Positions 36,727 to 50,100 of a DNA stretch of 64,000 nt are shown here, piece by piece; positions within the stretch are counted from its first letter, which is position 1, and every line of letters begins with the position of its first letter. A program made the translations under genes and the position numbers. The DNA is from Glebionis coronaria (taxonomy: Eukaryota > Streptophyta > Magnoliopsida > Asterales > Asteraceae). The DNA lies in assembly GCA_025667525.1 (NCBI GenBank), contig CM046875.1:201662125-201726124 (forward strand). Reading direction: 5' to 3'. The notes under the pieces were generated by a model. The model made no database searches. It worked only from the letters and a program-made list of their open reading frames with translations, and had not been told where the DNA came from.

Positions 36727-38721
36727 TTCGGGGTCGAGTCAGGCTCGTGACTCGGTTAACAAAAACAAGCGCTTCTCGGGAGGCAACCCGATGATCTATC
36801 TATTATCTATCTTTTATCTATTTTCTACAATAAGTGTAGGGGGAGCCGTGTGGGTTGTTTGTTTTGTGTGTTGTGATTGTGTAGGTACATGTGCTTTGAT
36901 GATCCACTTTTGGTACTTTTGACGAGACCCGTGTTCACGTGTTACCCGTGTACCCGATTCCTTCGATAAGTTTTTGCTATTGTGATTCAATCTTGTATAT
37001 AAATAAAACGAATAAATGTAATCACTTTAGTTGTCCTTTCCTTAGCTCGATTTTAAACAACGTACTCAATGTCCTAAGTGTAGGGGAGTTTATTCTCCCA
37101 CATGCTTAAACATTGAGGACAATGTTTATATTAAGTGTAGGGGGGATTTCTATCGAAATTTTAGTGGCCTTTTCCATGAATTTGACCCCATTTTACCGGA
37201 AAATTTAAAAAAAAATTTCAACGTTTTTAAAATTTTTGGTCTATTTTGGCCTTGTAGTATTTTTCTTTTATTTTCTTTTCTTTGCATCATATTTATATTT
37301 TCTATTTTCAAGAATAAAATAAATAAATAAATAAAATTGTTTTAATAAGTTTAGATATCTTTGATATATTAGGCCCGTCGTGAATATTTTGACTCAATCC
37401 GAGTTTACTTATCTAAGTTTACTCTAGCTAGTATCCTTAACCATATGGACCTTAATTGGTTTATTAGGCTAAGCATCCACGAGTCTCATTCCTTGAGATT
37501 TTAAATTGTGGAGAACGAGAAATGATAGAGTTAATTATAAGTTCGGTATTCTTTCATTAACTTATGTGAGTTAGTTATGAGCTTTTTCTCCCATCACTTG
37601 TTAATATATATATTCGCAATAAATAAGGTTGTACGATTTAAAAGGTTACTTAGCTTCTAGCACAAGATCGTTTAAAAGTTGCTCGGTATTAATTAGAGTT
37701 CATAGCCAAGGCATAACTTATTGAAACGGGACGCGAAGATTGGCTTATCCAAAAAGGCCCTAACAAGGCATGAGGATACCCGAGTCCAAAAAGGCCCTAA
37801 CAAGGCATGATGATTCACTTTTTGCTAAAGATCCTAAGATGATGTGAAGATCATTAATCCAAATCAATATGAAGGATCAAGACACACGACGAGAAGCAAT
37901 TACTCCCCTAAAGATCATGGAGAAGTCTATCCAAAAAGACCCTAACAAGGTATGAGGATAAATAGATCCAAGTCCGAAAAGGAGGCGGATCGTTGTATAT
38001 CAAAATCCTAAATAAAGAAGAGGATAAATGAAGAAGTCGTGGTCAACGTTTGAAGCATCTTTTGAAGATGTATACCAAAATGAAGAGAAGACCATAATTT
38101 CAAGATCGTCTCTCAAGATTTGAAGTTTGAAGTACAAGCCAAATATCGGTCCGAGAAAGGTCTCAAACCGTGAAACGAGTTATGCCAAGATATGAACTTT
38201 TTGAGGTTTCGAGAAGCAGTTTTAAAAGATTTTTTCCTTTAGCTAACTATTGATTAAATCGTCCCACTTTATTTTCGGCCTAAATAAATTATCGAAATAA
38301 GTCAAAAATGCATCCTCGTGATCATTCAAGACAAAAATAAAATAAGAGATACACCGTAGGAATAAGGGGGTCTAAGTGATTAACTAAACCACATGAGCAA
38401 ATGTTTGTTGTGCTAACTTGTAATAACAATGATCTCGTTTTTAAGCTTGGTATGGGGAACGTGAAACTTGAGGGTGATAAATATTCATGACACCAAAGCC
38501 CTAATCTAAGTCTTAGATTTCTTTACAAGTTTCTTCCATCAAATAATTTCAAAGTTAATAAATGGTTATAACTTTTATTTCCTTTTAAATTCTTATCTTT
38601 TTATCATATTAGTAGTAGTAATAATAAAGGCCGAGATGGATTGATTATGAGAAAAATGTAACTTTGTGCTTTAAAATAATGCATTGCATGGGGTCATTGT
38701 AATGGTCAAGTGTAGGGGATT
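36727..38721 (+). other. Element E 3' noncoding region
   Basis: Matches 1937-3912 of element A closely. It has AAGTGTAGGGG motifs at 36832, 37076, 37133 and 38708 (the last is the polypurine tract). The perfect palindrome AAACATTGAGGACAATGTTT is at 37108-37127, and the three 30-bp repeats are at 37748, 37784 and 37930. No gene seen. Confidence 0.8.
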
Positions 38722-39770
38722 TAATAAGTGTGTAAACACTTATCCTTTTGCCACTAAAATCAAGGAAAAACAAGACCGAATCATGTGTTTTATATCATAA
38801 AAGTCGGAATTACGCGTGTTTTTGTGTTTTTGTGTTTAAATAGGTACAAATGATCAAAAGAAGAGAAAACACGGGATTTTATGGTCAAAAGTTGAAGAAA
38901 AGTACAAGAATAGACAAAGTCAAAAGACCATTAGTGTGCTCAAATTCACGAAAACCGGCTAAACCGACACGTTTTTGAAGAAATGATCAAGAAAGCCAAA
39001 ATCGAGCTCGATTCTTACGGATTTAATCATCTACGAAGATAAATAGGCCAAGTGGGTCCCACATCTGGTTATTGGGCCCACAAGCCCATTTGGAAAATTC
39101 AGTTCAATACATGACGGATCATGAAGCCCAATTGTTTATCAAAAGGGACGGATTGGATAAAGGGCTAAAGCCCATTTCATATTTAAAAGAGACGGATGGG
39201 AATGTATTTGGGCTTAGCCCATTAAACAAAAAGAAATGGAACGAAATGAGGAAACAAGTTCTCACTTCACTTTTTCTTTTGCTAGGTCAATCCTTCACAA
39301 AACACGTGTAACACCAAATTCTATCTTCACTTCACACGATTTTGGTCAACAACTATTTATTTCTCCTTGGCATGTGTATCCCCACACACAATTACAATAA
39401 TAAAACGTTTTTTCCAACTACCCACACCCCTGTTTATTTTCGATATAACCAAGATAATTTCACCCCCCACTCTTTCTTCTCCCAACACACGCATCAACAC
39501 CCAAACCCTAATTAACCGTGGGTAAATAATTTGGGGCTTTTCTTTTCTTGTTCAAGGCACGTACGATTCACACACTTGGGAATTAATTCCCCCATTTTTC
39601 GCAGCAAAGCACCTCAAGTGGTCCTCAAATCAACTTCCACGCTGGCAATCCGTCTCACAAGGGTTATTATCACCTGTTGATTGAAGAGAGAAGGAAAGAA
39701 AAAGGAGAAGAACGGCCAAGATTTCATGCCGTGGGCACCAAGGAGAATCAAAAGCGTTTGAGGGTTTGCC

Positions 39771-39778
39771 TATAAAAA
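39771..39778 (+). promoter_or_regulatory. TATA box of the element E 3' LTR
   Basis: TATAAAAACCCC, identical to that of the 5' LTR. Confidence 0.55.
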
Positions 39779-40047
39779 CCCCACCCACATCTTGTAACCA
39801 TCAAGCTTTTCTTTATTTTTAGTTTTTTTAATTAAATTAGGAGTAGGTTAAATTAGAATTTAATTTTCAGTAAAATTAGATTAGGTTTAAATATTGTAAT
39901 TTTATTTTCCAGTCAATGTAATTTGGATTTTTATTAATGAAAAGTTTATTTTATTTAATTATTTTCGTCTTCCTTTAATTACTTGTCAAGTTTTAATCTG
40001 AGCTTTCTTTCTCTTTTTACTGCTACTGTTCGAATCATTATTATTAT

Positions 40048-40153
<106 letters not shown>

Positions 40154-40913
40154 CGAATGAATTGCTTTTGGGATCAAGCTGATGTTGATGATGATGGTTT
40201 GAAGGAGGTGTTTGGGATTCGGATTAGATCAATAAGATGGCTCAGCGCCAATCTTCTTCCCAAAGGATTCGACACAAGGTTTGATTTCTTTTTACTTTAA
40301 TTATTAATGCTTTTATTAATGTTTAAATCTGCTTATTTGGATTTGATGTTTTTTTTTCTTATGTTGTTTCGATAAATGCCTACTCAGTTCTTATTTGGAT
40401 TTTAAATATAACTGCTTAATATTTTAGTATCTGCTCATTTAGATTGTTTATGTTTTTGGGTTTCATATAGTATCTGTTTAAGTTTATCTTCATTAGGATT
40501 TGCTTATTTTAGATTTGATTTGCCTAGTTTTGAATCTGCTTTTATTTCAGTTTATATTAGCTTATAGGATTTTTTTTAGTTTGCTTATTGTTTATTTTGT
40601 TACTGCTTAGTTAGTTTTTTTTATCTGCTTTAAGTGTGATTGAATGTTCGTATCTGCTTATGTTGCTTATTCGTTTCAGCTTATAGGGTTATATAGCTTA
40701 TCGGTTTTTGTAGCTTATTTAGTATTTGATTTATTTGCTTTTTTTTTAGATATAGCTTATTTGCTTTAATGTCTTATTTGGATTATTATTTTTCACTATT
40801 TGCTGATTACACTGCTGATAAACTGATTCAATTAATCAGTTTTGGTTATTTGTCCAAAATATCAAGTTCCAAAAAAAATAGTTAAAAATAGTATCTAATA
40901 ATTGTCTGTCCTG

Positions 40914-40980
40914 GGGTTCGAACCCAGGACCTCTCGTCTAGCAGTCTAACGCCTCAACCAGTAGACTAGCACCTCTTTTG
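40914..40980 (-). ncRNA. tRNA-like module in the E 3' LTR
   Basis: Same as 34235-34302 with two or three substitutions outside the T-arm. The T-arm CCTGGG-TTCGAAC-CCCAGG stays perfect. Confidence 0.6.
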
Positions 40981-41551
40981 TGTTTGATTTCTTTCGCATT
41001 AATTAATATAGGTATTTTTTTTTATTAGTGCAGTTTATTTTAATTAAGTTTAATACATGTTTTAATTTTATTTATTTTAAAAGTTTTATTAATAGTAATT
41101 TCTTTAATCCAGTTTTAAAAATAAAAAGATAAAAAATATTTCTTTTATTTAAATTACTTTTGCAATTAGTTTTCACTTTAGTTTTCATTTTATTAGTTTT
41201 GTCTTCTATTTAAAAATAGTTTTTGTTAAAAGTTTTTAAAATTAGTTTTTTTTTTTTTTAAATTTACTTTTATTTTAAAATAGAATTTATTTTATGATTT
41301 TAAATTTGCTTTTAGAATTAGCTTTATTTTAAAATAGTGTTTATTTAAATTAGATTAAATTAGTTTTTAAAATTGTTTAGATAGTTTTTAAATAAGTTTC
41401 ATTATTAAATAGGATCTAGTTTAAAATTCCAAAAATATTATTTACCAAAAACAAGTTAAGTCGATACGATAATCGGTAATCAATTCGAGTGAGTCGAGGA
41501 ACGAAAAAAAATTGACATTAAAAAGGATTAAAAAATCCTGATATCAAAAGC

Positions 41552-43750
41552 CTTAGCTTCCACCCACTTTGATAGGTAGTCGACGGCGACGAGGATATAG
41601 TTTTTACCATGAGACGATGGGAACGGCCCCATAAAGTCTATGCCTCAAATGTCGAAAATCTCACACTTGAATTATGTTTTGCGGCATTTCATCACGTTGA
41701 GACGATTTTCCTTGACGTTGGCACGAATCACACGACTTCACAAGTGCGTGTGCATCACGATAGATCGTAGGCCAAAAGAAACCGACATCAAACACTTTAT
41801 TTGCCGTGAAATTAGCACCGTGGTGACCACCCGTGGGTCCCTCGTGACAAGCTCTAAGGATATTAGAAGCTTCGGTACCAAATACACAACGTCGAACGAG
41901 TTGATCCGCACAAACCCGAAAGAGATAAGGGTCGTCCCAAAAATAGAACTTGACGTCACGAAAGAATTTTCTCTTTTGTTGTGTCGTCATACCCTTGATT
42001 ATGAAGTTCCCCACATGGTAATTTGCAATGTCGGCAAACCATGGGGTGGTGTCTTTAGAATTCACTACACCGAGAGTTTCGAGAGGAAATGTTTCGGTGA
42101 TTTCCTTGTTCTCAAAAACATCTTTGTGAGGATCTTCTAGACGAGAGAGATGATCGGCCGCTAGATTCTCGGATCCTTTTTTGTCAAGCACGGTGACATC
42201 AAATTCTTGGAGGAGTATCATCCAACGAAGCAATCTCGGCTTAGCATCTTGCTTAGCTAAGAGATACTTAATAGTCGAATGGTCGGTATACACGATGCTT
42301 TTAGTCAAGACGAGATAAGGTCAGAATTTCTCAAAAGCATAGACCACAGCAAGGAATTCCTTTTCCGTTATTGTGTACTTTAATTGAGCCTCGGTCAACG
42401 TCTTACTAGCATAATGGATAGGACAGAAATGATTTTCATAACGTTGCCCTAAGACGGCCCCTATAGCATAATCACTTGCATCGCACATGATTTCAAAGGG
42501 TAATCCCCCATTAGGAGCAACAAGAATGGGAGCTTCGGTAAGTTTCCTTTTAAGAGTTTCGAAAGCTCTAACACAATCCTCATTAAAGTTAAAAGAAGCA
42601 TCCTTCTCGGGAAAGTGTTTCATAGGTCGATAGATTTTCGAAAAGTCTTTGTAGAAACGACGATAAAAGCCCACGTGGCCTAAGAAACTCCTAACTCCCT
42701 TGACGGTTTTGGGATGAGGTAACTTGGCGATGACGTCTACCTTAGCTTTATCGACCACAATCCCCGATTTCGAGACCTTATGTCCTAAGACGATTCCTTG
42801 TTTACACATAAAATGACATTTTTCCTAATTAAGTACAAGGTTGGTTTCTTCACAACGTTTTAACATTTGCTCGAGATTAGATAAACACGACGTGAATGAA
42901 TTGCCAAACACCGAAAAGTCATCCATAAACACTTCCATCGACTTCTCGATCATATCATGAAAAATAGCCATCATACACCGTTGAAACGTACCCGGTGCAT
43001 TACAAAGTCCGAAAGAAATTCTACGATAAGCAAACGTTCCATAAGGACACGTGAACGTAGTTTTCTCTTGATCACGAGGGTCAATAGAGATTTGAAAGTA
43101 ACCAGAAAAACCATCTAAAAAGAAATAGAATTCATTTCCCACGAGTCGCTCCAACATTTGATCCATGAAGGGCAAAGGAAAGTGGTCTTTACGAGTGGCG
43201 TCATTTAACTTTCGGTAGTCAATACACACCCTCCAACCGGTCACAACACGAGTGGGAATTAACTCGTTGTTTTCATTGGGAACAACGGTCATTCACCCTT
43301 TTTAGGGACACAATGGATTGGGCTCACCCATGGGCTATCGGAGATAGGATAAATCATTCCCGCGTCAAGAAGTTTTAAGACTTCCTTTTTGATGACATCG
43401 TGAATTTTGGGGTTTACCCTTCTTTGACTTTGAATTGCGGGTTTGTGGTCCTCCTCCATTAAAATCTTGTGAGTACAAAATTTTACGTCAATACCCTTAA
43501 TGTCAGAAATTTTCCACGCAATTGTCCCTTTATGAGCTTTAAGAACTTTCAAAAGTGCGTTTTTTTCATCATTAGCAAGACCTTTTGCAATGATAACCGG
43601 AAACTTGTCATCATCTTCCAAGAATAAGTATTCAAGGTGATATGGAAGATCTTTCAATTCAAGGATAGGCGGTTCCTCGATTGAAGATTTTTGTTCAACA
43701 CTCATAACTTCCATCGGCGGAAAATGGTGGAATAGAAGTATCATTACCAA
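41552..43750 (-). pseudogene. pol: Element D pol: reverse transcriptase, RNase H, integrase N-terminal part
   Basis: In the element's direction, 43750-43289 holds the start of RT (AGMIYPISDSPWVSPIHCVPKKG). A frameshift near 43290 leads to 43292-42825 with WRVCIDYRKLND, FFLDGFSGYFQI and the catalytic FMDDFSVFG. A stop near 42822 is followed by the RT end and RNase H ([30 protein letters not shown]). Another stop near 42318 precedes [11 protein letters not shown] and [10 protein letters not shown]. The integrase zinc-binding part ([18 protein letters not shown]) ends at 41661, with a frame change. The catalytic-core start ([11 protein letters not shown]) then runs up to the E insertion, one Trp codon just before it now reading TGA. 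The motifs and their order are those of Athila Pol. All three joints are broken, so no active enzyme. Confidence 0.92.
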
Positions 43751-44417
43751 TAATCACCTCATCTTCATTGTCGATTTCATTTGAAATAAAATCGCCTCCT
43801 TGGAATGGACTGAGATTTGGTGTAGAATTAGCAAGAATCGGATCCAAAATAGTTGGATTGCCACTTGACGAGCTATCGGAAAAACCTAACACTTCTTGTG
43901 AAAACTCATCGCAAACCACATCAACTAAGTCGATGTGATTGATGGTAGCGATTGCATAAACATGAGAAGGTGTCGAGTTTTGAGTAGCGTTTATAACAAG
44001 TTCCTCTTCGTTGAATCTGAAAGTAATAGTTCTTGCATGAACGTCGATAAGCGATCTCGAGGTGTCTAAAAATGGACGACCTAAAAATAGAGGAACTTGA
44101 GGATCCGCGGGGATGTCAACTACTATGAAATCAACAGGATAGTAGAACTTCCCCACTTTCACGAAAACGTCCTTGGCTACTCCACATGCTAAAATCGTAG
44201 AATGATCGGCCATCTCGATAGACATGTTCGAAGGAGTAAGAGCCGGAAGCGAAAGCGATTTCCAAATGGAAAATGGCATCAAGTTAATGTTCGCATCAAG
44301 ATCAGCCAAGGCGAGGCATTCTTTCATATCTTGTATATCACAAGGAATGAGAAACTTCCCGGGGTCACCAACTTTTTCCCGGTATGCGGTTAAGATAAAC
44401 CGAAGAACAATTAACAA
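43695..44417 (-). pseudogene. Element D protease
   Basis: Contains LADLDANINLMPFSIW where an Athila protease has the Asp-containing active site, followed by a hydrophobic stretch (YPVDFIVVDIPAD) and FLGRPFL. The usual small residues after the catalytic Asp are changed here (DAN rather than GAS or similar), which may impair it. A frameshift near 44370-44417 separates it from gag; another near 43700-43750 separates it from RT. Confidence 0.8.
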
Positions 44418-46350
44418 GCTTCGAAAGCTTTTCCTTATCGTTCATCATACTTTTAAAAGTGGAAGCGAAACGAGGCATGTATAACAACGCGTCGGCTAAA
44501 CTTGCATCAAAATGAACTTGTTGAAACATTTTTATAAAAAGATCGATTTGTTGTTTGTTACGTTCTTGCAATTTCTCTTTGTTTCGTCTCAAAGGGTAAG
44601 GTAAGGGTGGTGTGGGTTGGAAATTAGGCAACGACCTTGGAATCTCGGGTTCCATAATTGGTATTGGTTCAATCGTAGGTGTGGTATGAGCGGTACTTCG
44701 TGGGCTTGTAATACGCTCCTTTTCGACCATTACCTCGGGCTCTTTCTCGATTTCCTTCTACGTAGAAGTACTTGGACGAGAGATTGGTTCCTAGAAAGTT
44801 TTACCACGACGAGTAGTAATAACCTTCATTTATCCCTTCGGGTTTGCAATGGTATCACTAGGAAGACCACCCGAGGAAGAGGGTTTACACATGATTGCTT
44901 CAAACATTTTTTCCATTCGGTCTTCAAATTTTGATTGCCTATCATCCGATTTTAACAATTCTTTCTTAATCTCACATTGTCCTTGTTCCATTTTTTGTTC
45001 ATTTTGTTGAAGACGTTGAACGTTTCCTTCCATTTTATTAGCATGAGTCTTAAGTTCATTAGAAAGTTCGTTTTTAAGCTCGTTTTTCAACTCGGATCTT
45101 AAACTAATCATCTCACGTTGCATGTTATCAAATTTAGCATCGTTTGCTTTTGCATAATCCAAAAAATCTCCATTAAGATTTTTAGTGTGAGCATTTTGAA
45201 ACCCTTGTGTAGTGTTTTGAAAATGACGGTTTTGGTTTTCATTTGAAACTTGTCCATTCCCACTTTGATAATTCCCTTTGTTGTAATTACGTGAATTTCC
45301 TTGATAACCACCATTTTGATTGTTGTTTCTATAGTTGTTAGCATTTTAATTTGATGGAGCTTGATTTGGGCGGGAACCTTGGCCGTTTTGGTTGTAAGTA
45401 CCTGTTGCTACGTAAGCACTCGAAGTGTTACCACCGGCGGTAATGCACTCAGAAATATCATGAGCTCCACCACAACCTAAACAACTCTTTTCAACCGCTT
45501 TAACCGATGCGAAATTCAAAGCATCTTGTGCTTTCCAATGTGTCATAAGCGTCAAAAACCTATCGAAAAACCGATTTTCCTCATTTGCTTCATCATATAA
45601 GGCATTAATGTTACGAGACGATGCCGACGATGACGAACCCATATTGGCAACACTCGGTGTGTTACGAGGGTTATAAACCTTAGATCTATTCTCGATAATC
45701 TTTAAAGCTTCATCGGTCGTTTTGCACAAAAAATTACCACCCGCGGCGACATTCAAATAATCTCGTTCATGTTCATTAAGCCCATTGTGAAAAGTATCTA
45801 TTCGATGCAATTTCGAAAAATCATGGTGTGGACATTCATGTAACATTTTCTTAAATCATTCCCATGCCATTGAAAAACTTTCATTATTACATTGTGTAAA
45901 CCTTGAAATCTCATTTTTCAAATGTGTTGTTTTAGATGGTGGAAAAAGTTGGTTCACAAACTTAGAAACGAGATCAATCCATGTCAAAATCGAATTTGGC
46001 GGTTCTTTCTCGAGCCAAAATTTAGCGGGTCCATCTAACGAGTATGGAAACAACATCATCTTAATGGCATCATGTGGACCATCCTTAAACTTGCTTGTTG
46101 CGGTGAGACGATTAAAATTCCTTATGTGATAATGCGGGTTGTCTTTTTCATGACCTCTAAACGTATTTGCTTGCAACATCGACATTAAACCCGTCTTAAT
46201 CTCGAAATTCTCCGTAAGGATGGCAGGAATCACAATAGCTTCTACCAAACCCTCGATGGGTGCTTGAAGCAACTCCATCATAGTACGATTAGCCATGGCG
46301 ACTATTGGTTCTACAACGGGTTCGACAATTGGAGTTTGTTGTTCAATCAA
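44365..46350 (-). pseudogene. gag: Element D Gag
   Basis: One frame runs from 46350 to 44365 but is cut by stops near 45855, 45345, 44829, 44790 and 44757. The first block has the capsid-like domain (FRGHEKDNPHYHIRNF, LFPYSLDGPAKFWLE, FVNQLFPPSKT, KNEISRF). The second has a zinc knuckle, CLGCGGAHDISEC. An Asn/Gln/Gly-rich stretch follows, then a coiled-coil segment around 44900-45160 (repeats of ELKNEL), and a Pro-rich linker to protease. Length and order fit Athila Gag. Confidence 0.88.
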
Positions 46351-47147
46351 AGGCTCTTGATTTCCTTAACTTTGACGATGTTTACGAGCTCGTTTTGCTT
46401 TATTTACGAGTTAGCATAAACTTGACGAAGAATGGGAGGTGATTAAAGAAGATTCTTTTTGGGTGTTTTGTGAATTTTCAATTTTTTTTTGTGTTTTTTA
46501 TTGTTTTTAATTTTTTTGGATTTTGTGTGTATTCGTAGACAACAATCTACCAAATCTCTCCTCGAATCAAACTCTTGATTATAGAAGCCTCAAAAGAAGG
46601 AAAATGAACACGTGTAGTGAACGCCTTCGAATGACTTTAGAACTTTGGTGAAAACCAAATTGTTCAAGAGGGTTTAATCACAAAGAAACCAAGCAAATAT
46701 ATATGATACGTAATAATACTTTGGGCGGTAAAACCCTCGTTTAGCTTTCAATCTCAAAATACTCACAAGCAAGCGGAGAAACGAGGCGGCGCGAAGCACT
46801 TAAGAGCCTTTTTGTTTAGGGTATATTTGTATAATACCCGCCTTATACCCACCTTATAGTTCGTATTTTTCAAAATCGATCTTCACAAAAGTATTTATCT
46901 ATTTTGCCTTTTTCTTTTTGTTTGAGATTCGAATACAATAATTAGGAGATCAAATCCCAATTAAGGTTGTGTTTGCACACTTTTGGAGATATTTTGATTT
47001 TGTTGTGATACTTAATACAATATAGTAATTATAATTTCACAAGAAAAACGAAAAAAACCGATAATACGTATTAGTAGAGTTCTACGAATACAAACACCAT
47101 TTATGGTTAATATTAAAAACAAAATTTCAAATTAATCACGACACACC
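46351..47147 (-). other. Element D 5' leader
   Basis: About 800 bp between the primer site and gag with no credible gene, AT-rich with T runs. Confidence 0.6.
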
Positions 47148-47165
47148 ATCCCGGCAGCGGCGCCA
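47148..47165 (-). promoter_or_regulatory. Element D primer binding site (Asp tRNA)
   Basis: Reads TGGCGCCGCTGCCGGGAT on the minus strand, four bases from the 5' LTR. It is nearly complementary to the 3' end of plant Asp tRNA, as in known Athila elements. Confidence 0.8.
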
Positions 47166-47169
47166 AGAA

Positions 47170-50100
47170 TGATTGTGGTAAAAATACATCTTTTAGGAAA
47201 AAGAGCGTATATGAGCGGAAAGTATTAAGTGATGATTTAGGAAAATCAAATACTAATGACCTAATTAAGTTCGTTTCCCAAGTAGGTATATGTTTGTGAA
47301 TAATTCGTAATTGATTTGAGATTAGTATTGAGAAAGAAGGGATGATAAATTAGAATGACGAATACGTGAAAATTATTACTACGACGACTAAATTAAAAAC
47401 CGTAAAAAGTGCTAAAATAAAAATTAATTCTAAAAATTCCCAAAAAATTACCAAAAATCAAATTAAATAAACTAAGAGTTTACAAATGATCAAAACTTTT
47501 TCAAACCTTTTAATTAATTAAATATTAATTTTTAAATGCTAATTAAAGCCCTAAAAATCCAAACAATTATTAAAAAGTCCATATAAAGATTTTTCACTTT
47601 ATAAACATCAAAAATGACTTAAAAAGACTAAAAACTATTTTTATGAATTTTTAATCTAAAGAAAACTATTTTTAAATGATTAAAAACTATTAAAATATTA
47701 AAATAATTCTAAAAATTAAAAAATGATGCAAAAATTAATCCAAGAGTTTTAAAAATCCTATTTTAATGTATTTGACCTAAGAAAAATATAAAAGTTGCAA
47801 AATTGTGAAATACGAAATTTAGTAATAAAATAATATTAAAATATTATTAAAAATCTAAAAATTATAAAAAAATTTAAGAACTTGCAAACTAGTTTATTTT
47901 AACCTAAATAAACAAAAAATGAAAGTGAAATTACCAAAATACCCCTAATGGGATTAAAACAAAAACAGTCCAAATGAAATGGGCTTTTTGGCCCAATAAG
48001 ATGAACTTTAACCAAATAAGCTGAAAATCACCAGTCTAGCTTAAAAATCAATTCTAAACACAAAAGTCTGAAGGCCCAAAAGCTGAAAGTGAGCTTATCA
48101 CAGCTTAATGGTAAAACAGCTTATCCTTATTGGGCTTTTTAGCCCATTAAGCAATAAGCCACTGCCATAAGCTCATATTTGACACACAAACTTCTTTTGA
48201 GATGCCTAAGAGATCTGTGAAAAGAAATTTCAAATAAGCTCAACCAATAAGGCAGAAATAAGCAAAGTAAGTTTTCATTAAAAGACAAAATAGTCGACTT
48301 AGAGTTCTAGACCACCTCAGACCTTGAAATAAGTTGCAAAAGACTCTAAATGACTTAATTAAGACAAAAAAACAAAGAAAAGTTCAATAAGTCAAGCCAA
48401 ATAAGCTGAATAAGCTGATAAGCACTTATGTAAAAGTCAAAGTTATTGGTTTTCTAGTCAAAGCTAAAAGTCAACCCCTCAAATGCTCCAGTATGAACAA
48501 ATTGGTCAAATAAGTAACATCTATTACAAAATTAAAGTTGTTGCAGGTTTGAATAAGCTAGAATAGCTTATTGATAAGCACAAGGTGAAATAACACTAGC
48601 AGTGGCTAGCAGCAGGGGAAAGGAGTTCCCACTGCTTTGACTATTTGACTTGCTTTTTTAGAGAGATCCAGTTGGATTCAATGGAAAACAAAGGCACCCT
48701 TGTAATCAGTGGATCACAAGGAGTCAATATCAACAAAGAAATCACAATTTGGTTCAGCCAATAAGCACAGAATAAGCAAACAGTCACCAGATATGATACA
48801 TACCTAACAAATAAGCAGTTAAGAACCAAAAAGTAGTTTTAGCATGAATAAGCCAACCAAATAGAACCATATGCATACACAAGCTATAATAAAGTCCAAC
48901 AAGCACAATCAAACTTGTTTTAAACACTGGATCAAAGGTTAGAAGCAGATTCAAGCACAATCAGTTACTGATGAACAAAGGTGATTATCCAAAATCATTT
49001 TGCTGATCTATTTGACCACCAAGCCAATTTCAAACCCTCAAATCCCTTTCCCTGGTTATGTTAACTAAAACTTAGCACTTGTTAACCCTAGTCTACCCTT
49101 AGATCTAGGTGTCCCGAAAATTTTAGCCAAAAATTCCAAGTAAAACAGATATTATGGTCTTTTGATTGATTTAGGTGTTTAGACCCTCAAAATTTGCAGA
49201 TAAAATACCACTTGCACCAGATAAACAATAACCAACAATAAGCAACACTAAAAAACCACTCTAGTTGCCTCAAACCTTGGGAGATCCGTTAACCCAAACA
49301 CCCCTTTGATAACTGATTTCTCAAGTTTTCAAAGGATTGTTGTGATTTAACCCTCAATCCAAGATCTAAACCACCTAGTAACAACAATCCATTCTCAAAC
49401 AACATAAATCAACCACAAATATTCAGATTCAAAAACAAATATGCAAAATCACCTAAAATCATGCAATATTCAGAAAATATAAAAGGGATAAGAGATTCAA
49501 GCCTCCAAATGTACATCCACACTTTGGATTGTTTGAGCTTATGTGCTAGCAAGAACAAGCACCAGCTTCCACAGCTGCTAAGAATAACAAACCACAAAAG
49601 ATAACTAAAACAGATTATCCTTTGATTTTTGAAAACAAGAGTTTTAAACCTTAAAACCTTTCCTCAAAATCAATCAAACATGTAAATGGAACTCAGGCCT
49701 TAGTTAATCTAACACCAAACTTTCATAAAACATAAAAGAGAATTCAGTATTTTCAGAAAACCAACATTTATTTCATAAAAAGGAATTACAAAGAAATTAG
49801 CTAAAATCTTGAACAAATGGGCTCTCACATGTTGAGGCCTCCTTATATAGACGATGAAGGATGATTCTAGAATGAGAAAAATACAGAAAACCTAGCTAGA
49901 AAATCCCAAATTTGCCCTTGAGTCTTCTAGATGCTTGTTGTGTTTTGAGCTGTCAAATTTGATCCAAATCGTTCATTTATGCTTTGGGGCCAAGTAATGA
50001 GCCTAAAGCGTTGATCTTGCCACGTCATTTTTCTTGGAGAGTAAGTAGACATGTGATTGGTGAACGGGTTTGGGTGTGGGGTCCTTTCGTTAGTGGGGAT

